A DNA stretch of 64,000 nt from Scandinavium lactucae (GCF_033843265.1 NZ_JAWXRD010000040.1:682001-746000), one strand, 5' to 3'; counted from the stretch's first letter, positions 52,222-60,913 are shown. Translations and numbers: made by a program. The notes: generated by a model not told the origin, from the letters alone.

Positions 52222-53749
52222 TGGCAGGTAGCTGATAGCTCCAGGTTTCACTCAGCGTCTGATCGCCATTGACCAGTGCCGCACGCATGTCGGTCGTCTT
52301 CTTCACATCTTTGACTTTCAAACGCATCGTCAGACGCCAGCCTTTGGTTACCGGGTTGTAGCGAACGTTGCTGTCCACGATTTCCCCGTTGTCACCGATG
52401 CTGGTCTGTGCGGCCACTGGCGTATCCTGCGGCAGCTTTTTCATGTCTGCGCCGGTGAAGTCAACGACAAACGCAATCGTGCCATCAGGCTGACGAATCA
52501 GGTTCGACTGCTTCACATCACCCGTTGAACGACGCGTTTGCATCACATACGCGCTATCCGGGGCGTGTAATTTGTCTTCGTCACGGCTGAAGGTGATGGT
52601 GTAGTTGAACTTCATCTCTTTCCCGGCGTCCGGCAGCTGATCCGGCGTCCAGTAAGCGACGATGTTATCGTTGGTTTCGTCGTTGGTTGGAATCTCCACC
52701 AGCTCGACTTTACCTTTACCCCAATCGCCCTTCGGCGTGACCCACGCGCTTGGACGCTGGTCATAACGATCGTCGAGATCTTCAAAACGAGAGAACTGAC
52801 GGCCACGCTGCAGCAGACCAAAGCCCTGTGGATTTTCAGTTGCGTAGCTGCTGACCGCCAGGTGTTTCGGGTTGTTCAACGGACGCCAGATCCACTCCCC
52901 ATTCCCCGCCAGAATCGACAGACCGTTCGAGTCGTGCAGTTCAGGACGGAAGTTGGTGGTTGGAGACGGCTGATTTGGCCCGAACAGGAACATGCTGGTC
53001 AGCGGGGCAACGCCCAGCTTGCCGACTTTATCACGCAGGTAAACTTTGGACTGTACGTCGACCACGGTATCGCGGCCAGGCATGACCACAAAGCGATAGG
53101 CACCTGCCGCACGTGGGGAATCCAGCAGTGCATAAATAGTCAGACGTTTATCGGTCGGTTTTGGACGCTCAATCCAGAACTCACGAAAACGCGGGAACTC
53201 TTCGCCGGATGGTAAAGCGGTATCGATAGCAAGACCACGCGCAGACAGGCCATAGGTCTGACCCTGACCGAGAACACGGAAGTAGCTGGCTCCGAGCATG
53301 CTGACAATTTCGTCGTTTTTATCTTTGCTGTTGATCGGATACAGCACTTTGAAGCCGGCAAAACCCAGATCCTTGACGGTGTCCTTATCATGCTGGACGT
53401 TACCGAAATTGAAGTAATCCGGGCTGTACTTAATCTTTTTCACCGAGGTGGCGGTCACTTCATTGATGGCGACCGGTGTATCGAAATACATCCCCTGATG
53501 GTAGAACTCGAGCTTAAACGGTGTCTTGACCTTGCTCCAGTAAGCTTTTTCGTGGTTGAACTGAATCTGTTGATAGTCCGCATATTTCATGTCGCGGAAT
53601 ACAGAGGGCAGGTTACTTTTTGGCGCTTCGTAGCCCTTGCCAGCGAGCGCTTTCGCTTCCTTCGCTACATCATCAATACTGAACGCCCATGCAGATGAAG
53701 TACACAGGGACAACATTACGGCTGCGCCTAACCAACGCAGTTTCATCAT
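52214..53749 (-). CDS. opgG: OpgG (MdoG), periplasmic glucan biosynthesis protein
   Basis: Periplasmic glycan-processing protein needed to finish osmoregulated periplasmic glucans. 511 residues from ATG 53747-53749 (MMKLRWLG), the E. coli length. An ATG six codons upstream (53767) would be used if MKNKPQ is part of the protein; neither has a convincing ribosome binding site, though GGGGGAAG lies 14 nt before the upstream one. Sec signal cleaved near SSAWA. FSIDDVAKEAKALAGKGYEAPKSNLPSVFRDMKY is the conserved start of the mature protein. Confidence 0.95.
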   Translation of the reverse strand: MMKLRWLGAAVMLSLCTSSAWAFSIDDVAKEAKALAGKGYEAPKSNLPSVFRDMKYADYQQIQFNHEKAYWSKVKTPFKLEFYHQGMYFDTPVAINEVTATSVKKIKYSPDYFNFGNVQHDKDTVKDLGFAGFKVLYPINSKDKNDEIVSMLGASYFRVLGQGQTYGLSARGLAIDTALPSGEEFPRFREFWIERPKPTDKRLTIYALLDSPRAAGAYRFVVMPGRDTVVDVQSKVYLRDKVGKLGVAPLTSMFLFGPNQPSPTTNFRPELHDSNGLSILAGNGEWIWRPLNNPKHLAVSSYATENPQGFGLLQRGRQFSRFEDLDDRYDQRPSAWVTPKGDWGKGKVELVEIPTNDETNDNIVAYWTPDQLPDAGKEMKFNYTITFSRDEDKLHAPDSAYVMQTRRSTGDVKQSNLIRQPDGTIAFVVDFTGADMKKLPQDTPVAAQTSIGDNGEIVDSNVRYNPVTKGWRLTMRLKVKDVKKTTDMRAALVNGDQTLSETWSYQLPANE

Positions 53750-54018
53750 CTGTGGTTTATTTTTCATAATTAGTAAGCACTTCCCCCTTTGTGTGCTTAA
53801 ATCGATCCGATCCATTTTAATGGAAACTCAGGCAATCCGACAACATAATCCCCATTTTGTTCGGCTCGGTGGCCTATGCTTTAAACAACACGCCGTACCT
53901 GTATGCACTTTGCGTGCTACTCCTAAAGACAGGTTCCCGGACTTCGTGTAGGGTTGCTCGAATTTACCCGTTATCAATCTGACCGATAAGACGATTAGTC
54001 TGAGAATTCATTGACTTT

Positions 54019-55179
54019 ATGAATAATGTACCTGCTCAACGCGAATATTTCCTCGACTCCATCCGCGCGTGGCTGATGCTGTTAGGGATCCCTTTTCATA
54101 TCTCGCTGATCTATTCCAGCCACACTTGGCACGTTAATAGCGTGGAACCCTCCTGGTGGCTGACGCTGTTCAACGACTTTATCCATTCCTTCCGGATGCA
54201 GGTATTCTTCGTCATTTCCGGCTACTTCTCTTATATGCTGTTTTTACGCTATCCGCTGAAGAAGTGGTGGACGGTGCGCGTCGAGCGCGTGGGCATCCCG
54301 ATGTTGACTGCCATCCCGCTGTTGACGCTGCCGCAGTTTCTGATGCTCCAGCACGTGGAAGGCAAAGCCGACAACTGGCATACGCTGACCGGCTATCAAA
54401 AATACAACACCCTCGCATGGGAACTGGTGTCGCACCTGTGGTTCCTGTTGGTGCTGGTGGTGCTGACCACCCTGGGCCTGGCGCTGTTCCAGTGGATCAA
54501 AAAGCGTCAAAAAGCGTCGGTTGTCGCGTTCTTTAATAACGTGTCGATGCTACAGCTGTCGGGCTTGTTCCTCGCGCTGGGCGTGTTGTACGCCATTATT
54601 CGCCGCACCCTATTCATCCTTTACCCGCCCATCCTCAGTGACGGCCTGTTTAACTTTGTGGTGATGCAAACCCTGTTCTACCTGCCGTTCTTTATTCTTG
54701 GGGCGCAGGCGTTCGTCAATCCACATCTGAAAAATCTGTTCACCACGCCATCGCCGTGGTGCATGGCAGGCGCGGTGCTGGGCTTCATCGCCTATCGCCT
54801 GAATCAGCAGTATGGCTCAGGCGATGCCTGGATGTATGAAACGGAATACGTTATTACGATGGTGCTGGGCCTGTGGATGGTGAATGTGGTATTTGCCTTC
54901 GGCCACCGGATGCTGAATTTCAAATCCAGCCGCGTGACCTATTTCGTTAACGCATCGCTGTTTATTTATCTGGTCCACCATCCGTTGACCCTGCTGTACG
55001 GGGCGTGGATCGCACCGGTTATCCACTCCAACCTGCTCGGTTTTATCACCGGTCTGGTGTTCGTGGTCGGCATTGCCGTTATCCTGTATGAGCTGCACCT
55101 GCGCGTGCCGCTGCTGCGTTTCCTGTTCTCGGGTAAACCCCAGACCCCGCCTAAGGCTGTGCAGCCATCAGCACAGTAG
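54019..55179 (+). CDS. opgC: OpgC (MdoC), glucan succinyltransferase
   Basis: Inner-membrane acyltransferase-3 family protein that adds succinyl groups to periplasmic glucans. 386 residues, about ten membrane helices. The family motif is visible as REYFLDSIRAWLMLLGIPFHISLIY (His near 27), and FFVISGYFSYMLFLR follows. Divergent from opgG across 269 bp that should hold both promoters; I see no other gene in that gap. Confidence 0.95.
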   Translation: MNNVPAQREYFLDSIRAWLMLLGIPFHISLIYSSHTWHVNSVEPSWWLTLFNDFIHSFRMQVFFVISGYFSYMLFLRYPLKKWWTVRVERVGIPMLTAIPLLTLPQFLMLQHVEGKADNWHTLTGYQKYNTLAWELVSHLWFLLVLVVLTTLGLALFQWIKKRQKASVVAFFNNVSMLQLSGLFLALGVLYAIIRRTLFILYPPILSDGLFNFVVMQTLFYLPFFILGAQAFVNPHLKNLFTTPSPWCMAGAVLGFIAYRLNQQYGSGDAWMYETEYVITMVLGLWMVNVVFAFGHRMLNFKSSRVTYFVNASLFIYLVHHPLTLLYGAWIAPVIHSNLLGFITGLVFVVGIAVILYELHLRVPLLRFLFSGKPQTPPKAVQPSAQ

Positions 55180-55187
55180 CCCCCTTT

Positions 55188-55216
55188 GTCGGGCTGCGCG
55201 TGACATGCAGCCCGAC
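55188..55216. terminator. Inverted repeat between convergent opgC and clsC
   Basis: 10 bp perfect stem GTCGGGCTGC/GCAGCCCGAC with a 9 nt loop but no strong T-run on either side. Probably a weak bidirectional terminator or 3' stabiliser. Confidence 0.5.
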
Positions 55217-55229
55217 ACGCTTTGCCGAC

Positions 55230-56681
55230 CTACAGCAGCCACTCCACCGGTAACACATACGCCACCAGCACCAGCACACGTTGCCAGAATTTCGCCATCG
55301 GCTCCCGTTTCAGCACGGTTTCCTTTCCGTCCTCCCGGTCAATCCAGTGAATTTTTCCCCAACGCGTTAAGCGTAATTGCCAGGCGGCATCCCGTTGGCT
55401 GCGAACAAAACGATGGTGGATCCGTTGGGCGAGACTTTCACTGTCAATAACCAGGCCCATTTCTGTATTCAGCAGCGCCGAGCGCTGATCGAAATTAAAC
55501 GAGCCAATGAAGACTTTTTTGCCATCGACGCTAAACGTTTTAGCGTGCAGGCTGGAGCCAGAGTTACCGGTCAGGCCGCGATCGCGTAGACCTTGCCGTG
55601 GGTGATGGGTCGGTTTGAGCTCATACAGTTCCACCCCGTGACGCAGGAGCTTTTTACGCCAGCGCGCGTAACCCGCATGGACAACGGCCACATCGTTGGC
55701 CGCCAGCGAGTTGGTCAGGATCGCCACCTTGACGCCTTTCCGCACCAGTTGCAGGATCAGCGCCACGCCTGCACGCCCAGGCACGAAATAGGACGAAATA
55801 ATATCGATATTGGTTTCCGGAGTACCCATCACGCTGCGTAAACGTTCTGGCAGCATCGTGCGCCGGGAGGCTTTGCCCTGCCCTTTACGCGGATCGTCGC
55901 TGAGTAGTTTGGTCTGTGCGCGGATAAAGGGTAAATTGCCCTGCGCCAGCCGCTGCGACACCTCGGTTGCGGCCATCTTTTTAAGGTAGCGTTCTGCGGC
56001 GGCCTGCTGCTGTTCATCGAAATTCAGAACCGATACCGTTGAGGTCGGCGACCCCTCCTCCGATAAAACATGTTCAAGTTTCGCGACACAGTCGCTCTGC
56101 CAGTAGCGTTCAAAATCCTCTTCGACGTCTTTGACCACCGGGCCAATGGCCAGCACATCGAGATCGGTAAACAGCGGCTCTTCGCCTATCCCAAAATAAG
56201 CATCGCCCACATTACGCCCGCCGATGATCGTCGCCTCGCCGTCTGCGCTAAAGCTTTTGTTGTGCATTCGTCGGTTAAGCCGCGCAAAGTCAGTCAGATA
56301 TCCCAGCATTCTTAGCGTACGAAAAGAGAATGGGTTAAACAGCCGCACCTCTATGTTCGGATGCGCATCCAGTACCCGTAACGTGTCATCCAGCCCACTG
56401 GTATTGTTGTCATCAAGCAGTAAACGAACCTCGACGCCTCTGTTCGCTGCATCCAGAAGTGCCTGAAACAGCAGCCGGCCGGAAACATCGTCTTCCCAGA
56501 TATAGTATTGAACATCGAGGGTTCGTTGTGCCCGAGCCGCTAGCTGATAGCGTGCGGCAAAGGCTTCGAGACTGTCTTCAAGCGTGTGCAGACCGCAAAC
56601 GGTCGATGGGTCGTGGTCTGATGACACCAGCGTCGGGCGCAGGTGGGGTTCAGTTTCCTTGCTGACTTTGTAATCGAGCAT
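55230..56681 (-). CDS. clsC: ClsC (YmdC), cardiolipin synthase C
   Basis: Phospholipase-D-fold cardiolipin synthase that in E. coli uses phosphatidylethanolamine as phosphatidyl donor, with YmdB aiding activity. Two HKD motifs: RRMHNKSFSADGEATIIGGRN and SLHAKTFSVDGKKVFIGSFN. 483 residues from ATG 56679-56681; starts at 56702 (ATG) or 56705 (TTG) are alternatives. The E. coli protein is shorter (473) and its N-terminus does not align with any Met here, so the start is uncertain. It overlaps the end of ymdB by about 32 nt. Confidence 0.9.
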   Translation of the reverse strand: MLDYKVSKETEPHLRPTLVSSDHDPSTVCGLHTLEDSLEAFAARYQLAARAQRTLDVQYYIWEDDVSGRLLFQALLDAANRGVEVRLLLDDNNTSGLDDTLRVLDAHPNIEVRLFNPFSFRTLRMLGYLTDFARLNRRMHNKSFSADGEATIIGGRNVGDAYFGIGEEPLFTDLDVLAIGPVVKDVEEDFERYWQSDCVAKLEHVLSEEGSPTSTVSVLNFDEQQQAAAERYLKKMAATEVSQRLAQGNLPFIRAQTKLLSDDPRKGQGKASRRTMLPERLRSVMGTPETNIDIISSYFVPGRAGVALILQLVRKGVKVAILTNSLAANDVAVVHAGYARWRKKLLRHGVELYELKPTHHPRQGLRDRGLTGNSGSSLHAKTFSVDGKKVFIGSFNFDQRSALLNTEMGLVIDSESLAQRIHHRFVRSQRDAAWQLRLTRWGKIHWIDREDGKETVLKREPMAKFWQRVLVLVAYVLPVEWLL

Positions 56682-57180
56682 ATAAATGCGCGCTGTCCTC
56701 ATCAAAACATACGAACGTGACCTGTTCAGGTAACGCGTGACTTTCCAGCCAGCGCTGAACGGTCGTTAAGGCAATTTCTGCGGCGGCGGCTTTCGGATAG
56801 CCATAAACGCCGGTACTGATAGCCGGAAAAGCTATTGTACGATAGCCGTTGGCTTCTGCCAGTTGCAGGCTATTGCGATACGCATCCTGCAACAGTGTCG
56901 CCTCATGCTGCTCGCCGCCATGCCACACCGGCCCAACGGTGTGGATAACCGCCTTAGCTTTCAGATTTCCCGCCTCGGTAATGACCGCATGGCCGGGCGG
57001 GCATTCCCCCTGCTGCTGGCGGACTTTTATACAGGCTTCCAGTAACGCCGGACCTGCGGCACGATGGATAGCGCCGTCGACACCGCCGCCGCCCATCAAT
57101 GACGGATTGGCAGCGTTGACGATAACGTCAACATCAAGGGTGGTGATATCGGCCTGAAGAGTCTGGATTCGCGTGGTCAT
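56650..57180 (-). CDS. ymdB: YmdB, macrodomain O-acetyl-ADP-ribose deacetylase
   Basis: Hydrolyses O-acetyl-ADP-ribose and modulates RNase III activity in E. coli. 176 residues. The macrodomain signature VDVIVNAANPSLMGGGGVDGAIHRAAG and the C-terminal AFPAISTGVYGYPKAAAA are intact. ATG at 57178-57180 with a good AGGAGAAA upstream; a start 11 codons further upstream is rejected. Confidence 0.95.
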   Translation of the reverse strand: MTTRIQTLQADITTLDVDVIVNAANPSLMGGGGVDGAIHRAAGPALLEACIKVRQQQGECPPGHAVITEAGNLKAKAVIHTVGPVWHGGEQHEATLLQDAYRNSLQLAEANGYRTIAFPAISTGVYGYPKAAAAEIALTTVQRWLESHALPEQVTFVCFDEDSAHLYARLQSQQGN

Positions 57181-57253
57181 AAATTTCTCCTGCCGGACGT
57201 TCACTCTGTTCAAGTTTAGTCAAAGCAGGAGAAAGCGTTGATCCATTAAGATG

Positions 57254-57577
57254 TTAACGGTATGCCACCGTCACAACACCCAGTGTTTTCTGAGGATTGA
57301 TATAGCGCATGCTGACCGTGGCCATCTCGTTATTCATGAGCTTCCCTACGGTAGCCTGCTGGTATGAAATTGTTGAGGTCTGCATCTTTCCCTTGCGGTA
57401 ACAGCTCAGGGAGATCTGCTCCGAACGGGTAGCAATATTACAGGGATCTTCCACAATCGATCCGACGAAATGGATAACACCTCCATTCACCTGGGTAGAT
57501 GCCGCTGTCGCCGCCCCCGTTAACAGGGCCGATGACAGACAAAGGGCAAAGCAAAACTTCGTGGTTAAGGTTTTCAT
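57254..57577 (-). CDS. Small secreted fimbrial-like protein beside csgC
   Basis: 107 residues. Sec signal peptide MKTLTTKFCFALCLSSALLTGAATA-like, cleaved near residue 25, then VNGGVIHFVGSIVEDPCNI, which resembles the N-terminal strand of chaperone-usher pilins, with two cysteines (about 46 and 59) spaced as if for the pilin disulfide. No usher or chaperone is nearby. It occupies the position of ymdA in E. coli (between csgC and ymdB), so it may be that ortholog, but I cannot verify the match. Same strand as csgBAC; function unknown. Confidence 0.8.
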   Translation of the reverse strand: MKTLTTKFCFALCLSSALLTGAATAASTQVNGGVIHFVGSIVEDPCNIATRSEQISLSCYRKGKMQTSTISYQQATVGKLMNNEMATVSMRYINPQKTLGVVTVAYR

Positions 57578-57742
57578 CGCGTAGCTCCGAGGAAGAAAGA
57601 CATCATCCTTGAGACTGTTAAATACGCACGCTGCCCATGCACCGTGCGAACAACGACATCACGACACCGTAAAACCCATCACTTAAAAGTAATCATGCCC
57701 GTGAATTAATGCCAACCGCACCACTCAAAAGACTTTCAACCG

Positions 57743-58072
57743 CTAGGTTCTTTCCGCATTGGGCCACTGGGCAGTAAGATTCAGCGCCTGACCATCCGTC
57801 AGCGTGACCACCACTTTTACCGTATCGTTCTGTGAAATATTTAACTGCATCCGTGAGATATCTATCGGCTGATTAGCGGGTAAACTTAAGTTTTTGCTCT
57901 GTTGGATATTACTGCTTCCTCCTGAACCTTCGCGCATCGTTTGAATCTTGACCTGACACTGGCACGGCTCGGTCACGGTAACCTGCGGGGTAATGGTGTA
58001 CATCTCGCCTTGGTGAGTGACGTTAAACGCAATGCTATTGGTTAAGGCGACTGCAATTAGTAAGCTGTTCAT
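57743..58072 (-). CDS. csgC: CsgC, periplasmic inhibitor of curli subunit aggregation
   Basis: 109 residues from ATG 58070-58072. Ig-like periplasmic chaperone that stops CsgA polymerising before export. The CxC motif is present (EPCQCQVKI), followed by REGSGGSSN and LSLPANQPIDISRMQLNIS. Weak N-terminal signal (MNSLLIAVALTNSIA). An in-frame start four codons upstream is rejected. Separated from csgA by a terminator hairpin, which would lower its expression relative to csgA. Confidence 0.92.
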   Translation of the reverse strand: MNSLLIAVALTNSIAFNVTHQGEMYTITPQVTVTEPCQCQVKIQTMREGSGGSSNIQQSKNLSLPANQPIDISRMQLNISQNDTVKVVVTLTDGQALNLTAQWPNAERT

Positions 58073-58085
58073 GGCGTCCTCCAAT

Positions 58086-58116
58086 AAAAAAAACAGGGCA
58101 ACGGGCCCTGTTTTTT
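58086..58116 (-). terminator. csgA-csgC terminator/attenuator
   Basis: ACAGGGC/GCCCTGT stem flanked by A7 and T6 runs that extend the pairing. It lies between csgA and csgC, so most csgBA transcripts should stop here. Confidence 0.87.
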
Positions 58117-58133
58117 AGAGTTCGAAAACCAGA

Positions 58134-58610
58134 TTAGTGCTGGTAAACGTTAGCCCAGTTAGCGGAACCGTTCTGAGTGACGTTAACGAGGGAGCTGTCA
58201 GCCGTCTGATTCACATTGGCAGAGTTGCCTGCGCCCCAACCATAAAGGTTGTTCTGGCTGACGTTAATGGTGGAGTTATCACCGGTTTGAGTCGTAGAAG
58301 ACGAGTTGCTAAACCCAACCTGCGAGACGTTGATATCGCTGTTGTAGGCGGTGCTCTGAGAGGCACTCGCCAGGTTGTTCAGACCTTTCTGCGAGATGTT
58401 GATATCAGCATATTTTGACCCACTTTGGTCTACGCTGGCCCCGTTATTACCGCCTTCCTGATAAATATTCACCGTTTCGTTGCTGGAATTTTGTGGAAGG
58501 GTTGGACCACCGCCGCCACCGCCGCCGCCATGACCGCCACCAAAACTATCGGCAAATGCACTACCCGAAATCATTACTGCAGTGAATACAGCTAACGTAA
58601 TCAGTTTCAT
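58134..58610 (-). CDS. csgA: CsgA, major curlin subunit
   Basis: Amyloid fibre subunit secreted via CsgG. 158 residues, 7 more than E. coli. Signal peptide (1-20), Gly-rich N-terminal segment (FGGGHGGG then a run of eight Gly), then five curlin repeats S/E-x5-Q-x4-N-x5-Q: R1 starting ETVNIYQ, R2 ADINISQ, R3 SDINVSQ, R4 STINVSQ, R5 SLVNVTQ ending WANVYQH. R4 (residues 113-135) is five residues longer than the 18-residue canon. Gln and Asn ladders are kept in all repeats. Confidence 0.95.
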   Translation of the reverse strand: MKLITLAVFTAVMISGSAFADSFGGGHGGGGGGGGPTLPQNSSNETVNIYQEGGNNGASVDQSGSKYADINISQKGLNNLASASQSTAYNSDINVSQVGFSNSSSTTQTGDNSTINVSQNNLYGWGAGNSANVNQTADSSLVNVTQNGSANWANVYQH

Positions 58611-58649
58611 AAAACCCCCATTGGCTTGATAGAATTCGTCAAATATTCG

Positions 58650-59108
58650 TTAACGTGTAATAACACGCACGGCCATTTGCGATGAGTTTTGCACAATAAC
58701 TGTTTTACTACCTACGGACTGCTGCTGTGAAATATTGGCATAATTACCCGAACCTCGTTGGATAATAATCCCCGTATTCCCATAGCCTGATTGGCTAATA
58801 TCTGCATCATTACTACTTCCGGCCTGATCAACATAGGCCAGATTGTACCCACCGGATTGCGAAACATCCGCCTGATTGCTATTACCTCGTTGAGAAATAA
58901 CCGCAATTTGGTGATTGCCATCCTGTTGAGCATTCGTGCCATTCCCGCTACCTTGCTGACCTACAATAGCGGCTAAATTAGCAAGGTTAGCGTTGAGGCC
59001 ATTGGCTACCAGATTATATTCTGGGCTGGCCAGATCATAACCCGATGCAGCTACTAATCCAGGTATCGCCAGCAGTGATAACGACAGAAAATACACTTTC
59101 TTGTTCAT
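58650..59108 (-). CDS. csgB: CsgB, curlin nucleator
   Basis: 152 residues from ATG 59106-59108; an in-frame extension of 52 codons upstream lies in the promoter region and is rejected. Outer-membrane-associated minor subunit that templates CsgA. Signal peptide ending LVAASG, then curlin-type repeats such as HQIAVISQRGNSNQADVSQ and YNLAYVDQAGSSNDADISQ, and the distinctive C-terminal repeat (VGSKTVIVQNSSQMAVRVITR) that anchors it. 39 bp upstream of csgA. Confidence 0.94.
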   Translation of the reverse strand: MNKKVYFLSLSLLAIPGLVAASGYDLASPEYNLVANGLNANLANLAAIVGQQGSGNGTNAQQDGNHQIAVISQRGNSNQADVSQSGGYNLAYVDQAGSSNDADISQSGYGNTGIIIQRGSGNYANISQQQSVGSKTVIVQNSSQMAVRVITR

Positions 59109-59536
59109 CTTCCACCCGCTTGAATCCTGGTTACTTGTTGCACTGTTAAATAACGCCCAGAAACTTGTTAATGCGACGTTACGATGAACAGTATGTTGCT
59201 TACCAAAATTAAAAGGTGTCACCCGCAAGGTTGATTTTAATTTTTTCGGATCATTCCTAAGCATGAGAATTAAGCTATGTCTCAGTGTTTTAATAGAATT
59301 ATTCTTGTCACTATTATAAAAACAATCGAAAAATTCCTGATAAGCTTATAAATCAGCAGGTTTAGACGCCCACTAAAAAAACCAGGTTTAAAATCAGGAT
59401 CACCATCTCATTTACTTAAGCTTTCTCTACGATAAATCCGTTACAGGAATAGAAATTAATTAATCTTGAATCTCATTCAAATGATTGAAAATATATTCTA
59501 TAACTATCAGCATCATAGATGATTTGTGTGATTTAC

Positions 59537-59571
59537 AAAATTGATGCAACATTATTTTAATGTACAACTTT
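59537..59571 (+). promoter_or_regulatory. MlrA-type operator upstream of csgD
   Basis: The right half TGTACAACTTT agrees with the MlrA palindrome half TGTACAATTTT; the left half AAAATTGATGC is partly kept, with 13 rather than 12 bp between. About 110-145 bp before the likely csgD start, the expected position. Confidence 0.45.
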
Positions 59572-59671
59572 ATCATCACTTCTAAATGGTCAACCCTCTC
59601 ATAAATTACATTTTAATATTCATTTTTACATTCTGTTACAGTGTTTGATCTTGCTTAAAGTTTAGTAATGA

Positions 59672-59837
59672 CTAGATTGAAACCAGCAGCACCGAATATC
59701 GTTTTATTGACTTTTACCCATCTTGGGCTTTCGACTTTACGTATACACAGCAATGCAGCCTCAATCAGTACTTCTGGCATCACGTATATTTTTACGTGGG
59801 AACTGATAGCTGCTATAAAAAACGTTGGAGTTTCATC
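59672..59837 (+). promoter_or_regulatory. csgD -10 element and long 5' UTR
   Basis: TGACTAGATTGAAA (-10 CTAGAT at 59672-59677) corresponds to the sigma-S promoter of E. coli csgD. The leader of about 150 nt keeps blocks that in E. coli are targets of OmrA/B, McaS, RprA and GcvB, e.g. CAGTACTTCTGG and TTTACCCATCTTGGGCT. Base pairing to the sRNAs was not tested. Confidence 0.6.
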
Positions 59838-60485
59838 ATGTTAAATGAAGTCCATAGTTTAGGTAGTACGCTCGTCCTTGTTACCAAACCGTCTTTGCAA
59901 GCCAGTGCGCTTTTACAATATTTAAAATCGACACTGGATATTTCAGGAAAAGTGCAGAATATTCATCGAATTATCGAAGAGCCGTTGCCTGACAGCATCA
60001 TGATCTTCGATATGATGGAGGCGGATAAAAGGCTGATTACGCACTGGCAGGAGAATTTAGGCCGGAAAAACAACGGGATGAAATTAGCATTACTTAATAC
60101 ACCAGAGGAATACCCGTTCAAGGACATAGAAAACTGGCCGCATATCAACGGTGTCTTTTATAGCAATGAAACTGAATCACGTTTAATCGAAGGATTAAAC
60201 ATGATCATGCAGGGTGAATGCTACTTTTCACATAAGCTCGCCAGTTATTTGATTACCCATTCAGGTAACTACCGTTACAACAATGCCGAAAGCGCAATGC
60301 TGACGCAACGAGAACGGGAAATCCTCAATAAACTGCGGGTTGGCGCATCTAACGTCGAAATTGCGCGATCGTTGTTCATTAGCGAAAACACCGTCAAAAC
60401 CCATCTGTACAATCTTTTCAAGAAACTGGCCGTTAAAAACCGGACCCAAGCTGTTTCCTGGGCAAATGATAATCTCAGGCGTTAA
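59838..60485 (+). CDS. csgD: CsgD, master biofilm regulator (LuxR family)
   Basis: 215 residues from ATG 59838 (MLNEVHSLGSTLVLVTK); an upstream in-frame start at 59796 is in the leader. N-terminal receiver-like domain lacking the phosphoacceptor layout, then the LuxR HTH LTQREREILNKLRVGASNVEIARSL...TVKTHLYNLFKK. Activates csgBAC and cellulose (via dgcC/adrA). The HTH is almost identical to E. coli while the N-terminal half is more diverged. Confidence 0.96.
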   Translation: MLNEVHSLGSTLVLVTKPSLQASALLQYLKSTLDISGKVQNIHRIIEEPLPDSIMIFDMMEADKRLITHWQENLGRKNNGMKLALLNTPEEYPFKDIENWPHINGVFYSNETESRLIEGLNMIMQGECYFSHKLASYLITHSGNYRYNNAESAMLTQREREILNKLRVGASNVEIARSLFISENTVKTHLYNLFKKLAVKNRTQAVSWANDNLRR

Positions 60486-60502
60486 GTCAACAGGCAAACA
60501 CC

Positions 60503-60892
60503 ATGAAACGTTCCCTGTGCTGGCTTGCAGCGGCAAACCTGCTGCTGCTTGCGCCCTCTTCGCAGGCCGGAGAGGTCGAAATACCGGGTATCGTGGCCGA
60601 TCATACCGTCTCGTCGGTAGGACATGATTTTTATCGTGCCTTTACCGACAAATGGGCCAGCAGCACCCGAGAAAATTTATCGATAAATGAACGCCCCAGC
60701 GCACGCTGGGGTAGCTGGATAACAATAACAGTCAATCAGGACGTAATGTTTCAGACCTTTTTATTCCCGATAAAACGGGAATTTGATAAGACCGTAGACG
60801 CAGCACTACAGATTACTCAAGAAGGTATTAATAAACGTCAAATCGACCAGACATTATTAAAAACGGACGATTTGGCACACGATGAATTTTAA
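60503..60892 (+). CDS. csgE: CsgE, curli secretion specificity factor
   Basis: 129 residues. Periplasmic cap of the CsgG pore that selects curli subunits. Signal peptide (about 1-22), then VEIPGIVADHTVSSVGHDFYRAFTDKW and INERPSARWGSWITITVNQD, nearly invariant, ending DLAHDEF. 17 bp after csgD. Confidence 0.95.
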   Translation: MKRSLCWLAAANLLLLAPSSQAGEVEIPGIVADHTVSSVGHDFYRAFTDKWASSTRENLSINERPSARWGSWITITVNQDVMFQTFLFPIKREFDKTVDAALQITQEGINKRQIDQTLLKTDDLAHDEF

Positions 60893-60913
60893 ACATAGAG
60901 GGTGGAGGCAATC

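Larger units (their letters stand above)
59109..59837. promoter_or_regulatory. csgBAC / csgDEFG divergent control region
   Basis: 729 bp, strikingly A/T-rich compared with both flanks, close in length to the approximately 750 bp of E. coli. No gene. In E. coli this is one of the most heavily regulated intergenic regions (OmpR, CpxR, IHF, H-NS, RcsB, MlrA, CsgD). An OmpR-like stretch TTTACATTCTGTTACAGTGTTTG is visible at about 59625-59647, matching the E. coli site well. Long A/T tracts around 59280-59560 would suit H-NS and IHF. Confidence 0.75.

Noticed and set aside
53637..53951. 104-codon frame upstream of opgC
   Set aside because: Overlaps the opgG start on the opposite strand and has no ribosome binding site; the opgG-opgC gap is better explained as promoters.
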